Positions 1 through 5,905 of a DNA stretch of 7,052 nt are shown here, in pieces. Within the stretch, counting starts at the first letter, position 1, and each line of letters begins with the position of its first letter. Source of the DNA: JBEBSD01 sp040394475 (GTDB lineage Bacteria > Bacteroidota > Bacteroidia > Cytophagales > Spirosomataceae); the NCBI GenBank assembly GCA_040394475.1, contig JBEBSD010000138.1:1-7052 (forward strand), given 5' to 3'. The position numbers were made by a program, and so were the translations under genes. Under the pieces are notes generated by a model. It saw only the letters and a program-made list of their open reading frames with translations, did no database searches and was not told the origin of the DNA.

Positions 1-2
1 AT

Positions 3-608
3 ACCCAGATCCGGATCAACGACGAGGAAACCGGCCAGGTGAGCAACAGTTTGAGTGTGACGCTGACCTGTCTTCCTGAAATCGCGTTGGGCACGCCTGT
101 TTATCCTGCCACCTGCAGCAGCGAGGATGGCTCCATTACGCTGACCGGTTTTGAAGCCAGTACTTCCTATCGTATCGAATACATCAAAGACGGCGGCTCG
201 CCGGTATTTGTAACCGTAACGAGCGATGCCTCGGGCGAGGTTGTCCTGGAAGATCTCGGTGCGGGTGTCTATACCCAGATCCGGATCAACGACGAGGAAA
301 CCGGCCAGGTGAGCAACAGTGTAAGCGTGACGATGGCTTGTCTTCCTGAGATTGCGTTGGGAACCCATACATTGACCAGTATTTGTACAACCAATGATGG
401 TATCATTCAGTTAACTGGATTCGAACCCAATACTTCGTATCGCATAGAATACAAGCTGGGTAATGAGCTGCCTACTTTTGTGACGGTTGTAAGTTCGGCT
501 ACCGGAGTTGTTGAATTGACAGACCTTGGCCGTGGAATTTATTCAGGTATCCGGATCAATGATGAACTGACCGGATCCACGAGTAATGCGCTTACGGTTG
601 TCTTGCGG
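3..608 (+). repeat. In-frame tandem repeats of exactly 270 bp (90 aa)
   Basis: Units run about 69-338 and 339-608, with the tail of an earlier unit at 3-68. Bases 1-50 are identical to 271-320, whereas the matching stretch of the last unit (starting near 541) is clearly diverged. The period stays at 270 bp, so the frame is kept. The identity implies recent duplication or gene conversion among the upstream units, and the array probably continues to the left of the window. Confidence 0.85.
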
Positions 609-1169
609 GCCGAAGACGATTCCGAGTGTGCCGCTCTTCCTGTAACGTTGGTAAACTTCCGGCTTGCGAACGAAGAAGGGAATGTGCAGCTTTATTGGGA
701 AACAACGGCAGAATCCAATAGCGACTATTTTGAAGCGCAGCACAGTGCCGATGGAAAGGTCTGGCAGGAAGTGGGTTCCTTACGGGCAAGAGGAGAAAGC
801 AAGCTCCTGGAACGCTATACGATCGTGCATGCATCGCCAGTTCCGGGAGTTAATTACTACCGTCTGAAAATGGTCGATAAAGACGGTACGTTCGAGTATA
901 GTGCAATTCGTTCGCTGGCGCTGTCCGGAAAGCGTACACTTGTTTTTTCTCCCAATCCTGTCGCCGGCTTACTGCGTATTCAATTGGATGACTGGACCAG
1001 TGTAACAGGCGTCACGATGTGGGATGCAACCGGGAAACAGGTCTATCGCTCAGGTGCAGTGCCGGTCCGCACGATCGACACCCAAGCATTTGCACCTGGA
1101 ATCTACGTGATCCGGATTACACATAAAGATGGTTCGACAAATTCACACCGGGTAGTTGTAGCAAAATAA
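3..1169 (+). CDS. C-terminal part of a repetitive T9SS-secreted surface protein (5' end outside window)
   Basis: The reading frame is open from the left edge, so the gene starts upstream; the GTG at 39 lies inside a repeat and is not a real start. Numbering residues from that GTG, the protein has two full 90-aa repeats (about 11-100 and 101-190), each starting C-L-P-E-I-A-L-G-T and containing L-T-G-F-E, S-Y-R-I-E-Y and I-R-I-N-D-E. These look like beta-sandwich adhesin-type repeats. A linker domain follows (about 200-295), starting L-P-V-T-L-V-N-F and containing Y-W-E-T and Y-Y-R-L-K, a segment that commonly precedes sorting signals in Bacteroidota. The last ~75 residues (F-S-P-N-P at 303, G-I-Y-V-I-R at 354, ending V-V-V-A-K) form a type A T9SS sorting domain, which directs export and surface attachment or release. 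The protein is therefore probably extracellular. Its function cannot be told from this end; adhesion or matrix structure is possible. It has its own terminator and is probably not cotranscribed with the next genes. Confidence 0.85.
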   Translation, partial: TQIRINDEETGQVSNSLSVTLTCLPEIALGTPVYPATCSSEDGSITLTGFEASTSYRIEYIKDGGSPVFVTVTSDASGEVVLEDLGAGVYTQIRINDEETGQVSNSVSVTMACLPEIALGTHTLTSICTTNDGIIQLTGFEPNTSYRIEYKLGNELPTFVTVVSSATGVVELTDLGRGIYSGIRINDELTGSTSNALTVVLRAEDDSECAALPVTLVNFRLANEEGNVQLYWETTAESNSDYFEAQHSADGKVWQEVGSLRARGESKLLERYTIVHASPVPGVNYYRLKMVDKDGTFEYSAIRSLALSGKRTLVFSPNPVAGLLRIQLDDWTSVTGVTMWDATGKQVYRSGAVPVRTIDTQAFAPGIYVIRITHKDGSTNSHRVVVAK

Positions 1170-1187
1170 TTATCTTATCTTTAACGG

Positions 1188-1234
1188 CAAGGCCCTTTTA
1201 ACGTGTTGCACATTGAAAGGGCCTTGTTATTTTT
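1188..1234 (+). terminator. Rho-independent terminator of the T9SS surface-protein gene
   Basis: A perfect 11-bp inverted repeat (CAAGGCCCTTT at 1188-1198, AAAGGGCCTTG at 1216-1226) encloses a 17-nt loop. It is followed at once by the T-rich run TTATTTTT (1227-1234) and lies 18 bases after the stop codon. This is a textbook intrinsic terminator for the upstream gene. Confidence 0.85.
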
Positions 1235-1235
1235 G
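1206..1235 (+). promoter_or_regulatory. Candidate Bacteroidota-type promoter for the lipoprotein cluster
   Basis: TATTTTTG at 1228-1235 fits the Bacteroidota -7 consensus TAnnTTTG exactly. A TTG (1206-1208, within GTTG) lies 19 bases upstream, at the expected place for the -33 TTTG element. Transcription would start about 20 bases before the ATG at 1261. The -7 box is the same sequence as the terminator's T tract, so the match could be chance. It is the only good match I found in this gap. Confidence 0.35.
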
Positions 1236-1260
1236 CTGGTTACGGATGAAGTGCTAGTAA

Positions 1261-2352
1261 ATGTTGTACAGTTTTTATGAAAAATGCAGGAAGTGGATAC
1301 CCTTGGTGAGTTGGTGGATCGCCGGTGGGGTAAGTTGTATTGGCCTAAATGCCTGCCAGTATAAGGGGGCGGAGCAGGAGGAGGTCAAAAGGAAAATGGG
1401 ACATTACCTTTTTTTTGACAAACGACTTTCAGCAACAAATGCCAAAAGCTGCTCCAGCTGCCATGATCCGAAACTGGCCTTTACCGATGGCTACCGGAAA
1501 TCCCCGGGTATCTATGCAGATTTACATTTCAGAAATACACCCGGGCTGGTGAATAACTCGAGGCAATACTTTTTCAATTGGGCTAATCCCGATATCACGT
1601 CGGTGGCAGAGCAGATGGAGGGCCCTTTATTTGGAATACATCCGGTTGAAATGGGGCTTTCAAAAGGAAACACAGACGTACTCACCACCCTTTCCGGGGA
1701 CCCCGTTTACCAGTCACTGTTAAAGGAAGCAGGAGCAGGGACTTCCTTTACCTGGGAGGTCGTGAAGGAATGCCTTTCAGCCTATGTACGTTCTCTAAAC
1801 AGTTATGCCGCCCCGTATGACCGTTTTAGGGAGGGAGAAACGGATGCGATCAGTGCATCGGCGATTGCAGGAGCGGAATTGTTCTTTTCGCCCGGTTTTG
1901 GGTGCGCACAATGTCATCGTCCGCCCCTTTTCGGAGCTGATTCCACCATGCGGTCAGAAGATCAGTTTGCAAACATCGGATTGTACAACTACAGGGATGG
2001 CAATTATCCCGAAACAGACCAGGGGGTGTATGAAGTGACCGGCAGAATGGAAGACAGGGGCAAATTCAAAGTGCCTACCTTACGGAACCTGAAATATACG
2101 GCCCCGTATTTCCATGACGGCAGCGCTGAAACCCTGCACGACGTACTGGAGGTTTACCGGAAAGGAGGCAGGGACGTGAATTATGGAAAATGGGAGGGAG
2201 ACGGCAGGCAAAACCCCAATAAGCATCCTGCCATTGGCGGAATCGATATGACTGCGGGTGAGAAGCAACAATTGCTCGACTTTTTAGATACCCTGAATGA
2301 TAGTACCATTGCGGTGCGACCGGATTTTCAATCACCTTTTAACTCGTATTAG
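1261..2352 (+). CDS. Di-heme c-type cytochrome peroxidase-like lipoprotein, MauG/MbnH family
   Basis: Predicted periplasmic di-heme protein of 363 aa, the normal size for this family. Residues 1-31 form a lipoprotein signal with lipobox L-N-A-C (Cys32). The two haem c sites are C64-S-S-C-H68 and C215-A-Q-C-H219. Other family marks are F-T-D-G (74-77), H-P-V-E-M-G (127-132, with Glu130 matching the catalytic glutamate of bacterial cytochrome c peroxidases), P-T-L-R-N (272-276) and A-P-Y-F-H-D-G (281-287). Tyr299 (in V-Y-R-K-G-G) falls where MauG has its tyrosine haem ligand and classical peroxidases have methionine. The W-A-N-P before H-P-V-E-M-G, in place of F-W-D-G-R, resembles the MbnH (di-heme enzyme, MXAN_0977-type) branch, whose known member oxidises a tryptophan of its partner to kynurenine. 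The ATG follows an in-frame TAA directly, so no earlier start exists. The gene ends 6 bases before the next, which suggests an operon and a working pair. A plain hydrogen peroxide-removing peroxidase is the main alternative. Confidence 0.88.
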   Translation: MLYSFYEKCRKWIPLVSWWIAGGVSCIGLNACQYKGAEQEEVKRKMGHYLFFDKRLSATNAKSCSSCHDPKLAFTDGYRKSPGIYADLHFRNTPGLVNNSRQYFFNWANPDITSVAEQMEGPLFGIHPVEMGLSKGNTDVLTTLSGDPVYQSLLKEAGAGTSFTWEVVKECLSAYVRSLNSYAAPYDRFREGETDAISASAIAGAELFFSPGFGCAQCHRPPLFGADSTMRSEDQFANIGLYNYRDGNYPETDQGVYEVTGRMEDRGKFKVPTLRNLKYTAPYFHDGSAETLHDVLEVYRKGGRDVNYGKWEGDGRQNPNKHPAIGGIDMTAGEKQQLLDFLDTLNDSTIAVRPDFQSPFNSY

Positions 2353-2358
2353 AAAAAA

Positions 2359-4134
2359 ATGATAAGTGACAGGCTTTACGTTTATGGAATGCTATGGATC
2401 GCCCTGCTGGCCATGGTAGGATGCTCCGGCGGAACTACGAAAGTAAATTCGGTCCCGGCCGACTCTTTGGCGGCGACTGCTGAACTGATAGCGGAGGACT
2501 CGCCGGAAATCCCGGAAGTTGAGGCGTATATCGGACTGATTAAGAGAGCGTTAAAGGATGAAGTGCCCATTGTACCCTTACAGCGGACTTTAAACGCTGA
2601 AGAGGAAAAAGTTCAGAAACACTGTTTTGAAAACCCTTCGTTTCTGCAATACGCAAGGGATAGTGTGGGGAATGCTTTCAGAAATGAAATTTTTGGAATA
2701 TATGCGGCCAGGGAGAGTGATTTGCTGCCGCAGAACAAACCGTTCTTTGCAAACGGAGGCTGCTATAGGGTTGAAATGTACAATTTTGCACAAAATATTA
2801 CCACTGTTGCAGTGGTGTCGCTGCCGGCATCTCAAATGATTCAGGTAGCGCACTATACGGCCATGCAACCTGAACTCCCGGAGCATTTAAGAATGATGGC
2901 GATTCGCCTGGCAATTGAAAATGAGAAGGTACAACAAGCATTGGATGTGAAACCGGGGCTGCACGATGCGCTGATGGCGGATACAAAAACGGCACTGAAC
3001 AATAGCCGGTGTGAAAGAAGCAAACATTTATGCGTGGCGCCTACCTTTGTAAGAGACAAAAAGGCCCTATGGACCATCGTCGACCTGACCGACTTGAGAG
3101 TGGCAGGTTTACGATGGACCAACCTGGGAGAAACGCCTGTGGTGACAAGCGTGGTTTCAGAGAGAAAGATACAAAACGAATCCATTACGAATTGTTTTTG
3201 TGAAACCGAAGTCAATCTGAAAAGGAACGACTGGAATTTGCAGTATATGATTACAGGTAATGACGGCTTGCGTATATCCGATGTGTCTTTTAAAGGCAAG
3301 CCCGTTCTTAATAGTGCTAAACTGGTTGACTGGCACGTCAGTTACAGCCGGACAGACGGCTTTGGTTACAGCGATGCGGTCGGGTGCCCTTATTTCAGTT
3401 CGGCAACCGTAGTTGCGATAGATGCTCCCCGAATAGCAGAAATTGTGCACGAGGGCCGTAAGGTAGGGTTCAGCCTGGAACAGTTTTTCAGAAGCGATGG
3501 CTGGCCGTCTCCTTGTAATTATCAGTATTTTCAAAGGTATGAGTTTTACGAGGATGGCCGGTTCAGGGTGGCAGCAGCCAGTATTGGACGGGGATGCGGG
3601 AATGATGGCACGTATCGCCCGGTTTTCAGGATCGCCCTGGCTGGAAATGACAATGAGATAGGGGAATGGAAAGGCACGGATTACCAGCCGGTAGCCACAG
3701 AGGGCTGGCGATTGCAGGAGTCGAATACGTTGTATGACCCGGATGGCGCTCTTTTTCAAATCGCAACAGGTACCCAAAAGTATCGGATGGTGCCTGGAAA
3801 CGGACAGTTTGGAGACGGAGGACGAGGTGACAATGCGTATGTATATTTTACCAAATACAAACCGGAGATAGATGAAGGAGAAAGTGATTTACCTACCATT
3901 GGCCCTTGTTGCAATACTGATTATCAGCAGGGGCCGGAAAAATTCATAGACCCGCAGCCTGAATCGTTGAAAGACAGCCCGGTAGTGATCTGGTATGTTC
4001 CGCAGATACGGAATGACGATACGAAAGGCAGGGAATATTGCTGGGCGGAGGCGCAACTGGTTGACGGGATTTATCAGACCGCTATGTATCCTTGTATCGC
4101 AGGACCCATGTTCATTCCGGATCGAATGCAGTAA
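2359..4134 (+). CDS. Lipoprotein with a degenerate copper amine oxidase-like domain lacking the copper ligands
   Basis: A lipoprotein signal ends at M-V-G-C22. Residues about 30-220 are not recognised. From about 230 the order of motifs follows the copper amine oxidase (CuAO) catalytic region: a V-D-L strand (241), W292 followed by G-L-R-I-S-D-V (303-309; CuAO G-L-V-L-H-D-V), W-H-V-S-Y-S (325), G-F-G (334-336), V-G-C (341-343; CuAO L-G-C-D-C), V-H-E-G (363-366; CuAO I-H-E-E-D), N387-Y388-Q-Y390 (CuAO N-Y-[DE]-Y, where the first Tyr becomes the TPQ quinone), E-F-Y-E-D-G (395-400), F-R-I (423-425), V-P-G-N (478-481), V-V-I-W-Y (542-546) and a final P-M-F-I-P. The H-x-H pair and the third histidine that bind copper are absent; residues 365-591 contain no histidine at all. 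There are 13 cysteines besides Cys22. It is therefore probably not a conventional amine oxidase. It starts 6 bases after the di-heme gene behind an A-run, so it is likely translated with it. The assignment was made by eye and is moderately sure; the function is unknown. Confidence 0.6.
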   Translation: MISDRLYVYGMLWIALLAMVGCSGGTTKVNSVPADSLAATAELIAEDSPEIPEVEAYIGLIKRALKDEVPIVPLQRTLNAEEEKVQKHCFENPSFLQYARDSVGNAFRNEIFGIYAARESDLLPQNKPFFANGGCYRVEMYNFAQNITTVAVVSLPASQMIQVAHYTAMQPELPEHLRMMAIRLAIENEKVQQALDVKPGLHDALMADTKTALNNSRCERSKHLCVAPTFVRDKKALWTIVDLTDLRVAGLRWTNLGETPVVTSVVSERKIQNESITNCFCETEVNLKRNDWNLQYMITGNDGLRISDVSFKGKPVLNSAKLVDWHVSYSRTDGFGYSDAVGCPYFSSATVVAIDAPRIAEIVHEGRKVGFSLEQFFRSDGWPSPCNYQYFQRYEFYEDGRFRVAAASIGRGCGNDGTYRPVFRIALAGNDNEIGEWKGTDYQPVATEGWRLQESNTLYDPDGALFQIATGTQKYRMVPGNGQFGDGGRGDNAYVYFTKYKPEIDEGESDLPTIGPCCNTDYQQGPEKFIDPQPESLKDSPVVIWYVPQIRNDDTKGREYCWAEAQLVDGIYQTAMYPCIAGPMFIPDRMQ

Positions 4135-4242
4135 GATGAGATAGCCACGGCAATCAGACCTCAGCTATCAGAAGCCAAACCGAGTACAATTAAAAACGGC
4201 TCGCCACGCAGCCGAAAGCCGATCGCCGAACCTTTTATACAA
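4135..4242. other. 108-base gap between the CuAO-like and third lipoprotein genes
   Basis: No clear promoter (TAnnTTTG) or strong terminator is visible. It contains a weak hairpin (CGGCT at 4198-4202 with AGCCG at 4210-4214) and three head-to-tail 7-mers of the form GCCGANN (4211-4231). Transcription could run through from the upstream pair, but the sequence does not settle this. Confidence 0.5.
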
Positions 4243-5175
4243 ATGATAAGAACGCGTTTAATCATAGTGCTGAGCACTCTCCTGCTGACCACCGGGTGTG
4301 GTAAAAAGGAGGTCAATGAGACAGGGATTACGAAGCTTAAAGAATGTAAAGGAGCGCCCGGATACCTGGGAAGGGCTGGTTTCGTCCCGGGCAAGCCCTT
4401 TGGCTTCAGTGTAGCCGAAAGGGGAGTGACGGGCCTCTCTCTGATCCAGTTTCCGGCGAAAGGGGTACCTTACAAGTCGTTCCGGTTGCCGGGATGGGAA
4501 GCCGCGGGACATTTGGGTGCGGTGGTCACCGACAAAGAGGGAAATAGTTTTGTCATTCCGCGCCCTTTTGTGAATACGCTGAAAAACGATCCTCTGAAAC
4601 AAAATACTATTTACAAAGTACATACCCGGACGGGTGAAATGACCCCTTATATTCAGCTGGAACCGATGCGGGCAGTTAATCCTAATAACCCCTTTGGGTT
4701 GCTGGGACTGGCATTGGATTGTGAGAACGACCTTTTATACGCTTCCTCGGTAGCAGGTAGTGACGCCGCGAACGAGGCGGGAAGTATATATGTGATCCGG
4801 TTGGGAGAAAAGCCGGAGGTGATAACCACCCTGTCAGGTGTCGATGCCATGGGAGTGGGGATCAGTTATTTCAATGACGAAAAGTATTTGTTTTTTGGGA
4901 AGGCCAGGAGCAGTGAAGTATACCGCATACAACTTACCGGGAAAGGTGAATTTGTGGGACAGCCGGTTCCGGTCCTGACGTTATCTTTTCTGGGAGACCG
5001 AGGAGATGACAAGCCACGTAAAATACGATTCGATGCCCGGGGAAATATGCTCGTAGCGGGAATCAGTTTCAACTTCAACCTGGCCAATTCGCCTGATAAG
5101 CAGGAAACGATCTATACCTTCCATTATCAGCAAGGGAAATGGCTGCTGATATCCATTCAGAAGGGGATCTTGTAA
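4243..5175 (+). CDS. Predicted beta-propeller-like lipoprotein, function unknown
   Basis: 310 aa. Residues 1-18 form a lipoprotein signal with L-T-T-G-C19, which supports the ATG at 4243. The mature part shows repeated strands of the type found in SMP-30/NHL-like propellers: A-V-V-T-D-K-E-G-N-S-F-V-I (93-105), I-Y-K-V-H-T-R-T-G-E (123-132), G-L-A-L-D-x-x-N-D-L-L-Y-A-S (155-168), G-S-I-Y-V-I (180-185), V-Y-R-I (226-229), I-R-F-D-A-R-G-N-M-L-V-A-G (261-273) and I-Y-T-F (290-293). The 'D-x-x-G/N-x-L-Y/V-A' rhythm is typical of blade ends. No catalytic or metal site can be identified with certainty. It is the third lipoprotein in a row on this strand, so a periplasmic job alongside the di-heme and CuAO-like proteins is plausible. 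By analogy the large subunit of methylamine dehydrogenase is also a propeller, but I see no specific sequence link. It ends at the palindromic repeat, which may stop transcription. Confidence 0.6.
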   Translation: MIRTRLIIVLSTLLLTTGCGKKEVNETGITKLKECKGAPGYLGRAGFVPGKPFGFSVAERGVTGLSLIQFPAKGVPYKSFRLPGWEAAGHLGAVVTDKEGNSFVIPRPFVNTLKNDPLKQNTIYKVHTRTGEMTPYIQLEPMRAVNPNNPFGLLGLALDCENDLLYASSVAGSDAANEAGSIYVIRLGEKPEVITTLSGVDAMGVGISYFNDEKYLFFGKARSSEVYRIQLTGKGEFVGQPVPVLTLSFLGDRGDDKPRKIRFDARGNMLVAGISFNFNLANSPDKQETIYTFHYQQGKWLLISIQKGIL

Positions 5176-5201
5176 CCCTGCTTGCCAGTGACAAACAACC
5201 A

Positions 5202-5285
5202 GTCACCCTGAGCCAACAATTGGTCACCCTGGCTCGTCGAAGGGCGTGGTTCGACAAGCCTCAGGACGGTCCGCAGCGCGGTGAC
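5202..5285. repeat. Palindromic intergenic repeat (REP-like, GTCACCCTG...GTCGAAGGG type)
   Basis: GTCACCCTG occurs at 5202-5210 and again at 5223-5231, and the reverse complement of its core, GGTGAC, occurs at 5280-5285. Between them GTCGAA (5236-5241) pairs with TTCGAC (5250-5255) around an 8-nt loop. The stem extends imperfectly outwards: GGCT (5231-5234) with AGCC (5257-5260), and CCT (5228-5230) with AGG (5263-5265). From memory, elements of the form GTCACCCTGAGC..TGTCGAAGGG are dispersed between genes in many Bacteroidota. It lies between converging genes and could end transcription in both directions. Confidence 0.65.
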
Positions 5286-5292
5286 AGATGGT

Positions 5293-5892
5293 TCATATGA
5301 AAAAACTGGCTGCAATCTGGATCTGATCTCCTCCCGGGCGGGCGCCCGAAGCTTCCATATTGGCACGTCCGGCAATCCGCATGCCTTCGTGTTGCTGGGA
5401 ATCAGGAAGGGCCTCGTCAAAAACGAGCAGGATATTGATCATCTGGTTCGGGACCCCCATTTCATTCCACCACCAGTTATCGCAGATGAAATCGTTGGCG
5501 AACCAGTAAGTCAATGCCGTCGCCGCTACCCATTTAATGGCAGCGCTTTGATAATAAGTAGCGGCGGTATCCCGGAAAGCTTTGCCCAACTGATAAATAT
5601 GGCCCAAGTGTTTTTGATGCTCAAAGCCGGTCCTGGAGACGTCCTCATAGTCAATTCCCGGCCATGTCCCGTCCGACTGAAAGGTTTGGAGCAACTCCCC
5701 AACCGCCGCTTCCCCTGGTGGATCTTCCAGTAAATCCCGGACGACAGCTTTCCGGATGGCAGCCAGATCGGGATCGGCATTGGGAATCCCGGCGGCTACC
5801 GGAAGGGAGATATAATCGTGCTGGCCCGTAGGATGTTGGGCAAAACTATAAAGGGTAGCCAGCCATAGGATTAGCGATTATGGCGCTTTCAT
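5293..5892 (-). pseudogene. Broken polysaccharide lyase family 8 (PL8) gene, N-terminal remnant
   Basis: Reading down the minus strand from the ATG at 5892-5890, codons run M-K-A-P, then TAA (5880-5878), then an uninterrupted frame to the TGA at 5295-5293. The frame right after the stop still encodes the rest of a signal peptide (S-L-I-L-W-L-A-T-L-Y-S-F-A-Q), so the stop looks like a nonsense change in a once-intact gene. There is no ATG or GTG between it and the mature region. The protein resembles the N-terminal alpha/alpha-toroid of PL8 enzymes (chondroitin, hyaluronate or xanthan lyases): T-F-Q-S-D-G-T-W, H-x-x-H-L-x-H-I-Y near the middle, N-W-W-W-N-E-M-G-V-P from codon 139 and G-A-R-P-G-G-D near the end. 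About 195 codons remain of a family usually well over 600, so the rest of the toroid, including the catalytic residues, and the beta domains are lost. The remnant stops beside the palindromic repeat. It begins 13 bases after the alginate-lyase-like gene, indicating a former operon. Confidence 0.8.
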
Positions 5893-5905
5893 AAGGCTAT
5901 TGAGA

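Noticed and set aside
39..1169. GTG at 39 as the true start of the first gene
   Set aside because: The frame is open to the window edge, and the GTG codes for a Val inside a 90-aa repeat whose next copy has the same Val internally.
3157..3777. 206-aa minus-strand open frame
   Set aside because: It is a shadow of the CuAO-like gene, with low-complexity, unstructured composition and no signal or motif.
2359..4134. A working copper amine oxidase
   Set aside because: No H-x-H and no later histidine are present, so neither copper binding nor copper-driven TPQ formation is expected.
4198..4240. Terminator after the CuAO-like gene, and the GCCGANN triplet as an operator
   Set aside because: The stem is only 5 bp and its T run is separated by ~18 bases. 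The three 7-mers are too short and degenerate to support a regulatory claim.
5293..5694. TTG at 5694 as the start of a short intact gene
   Set aside because: The same frame extends upstream through a mature N-terminus and signal peptide to a stop at 5880-5878, so the TTG is an internal Leu of a pseudogene.
5281..5733. 150-aa plus-strand open frame
   Set aside because: It lies antisense to the PL8 remnant, which has clear family motifs; the plus-strand protein has no recognisable features.
5526..5780. 84-aa minus-strand open frame starting at 5780
   Set aside because: It overlaps the PL8 remnant in another frame and shows no family similarity. The PL8 frame itself is continuous here, so no frameshift is needed.
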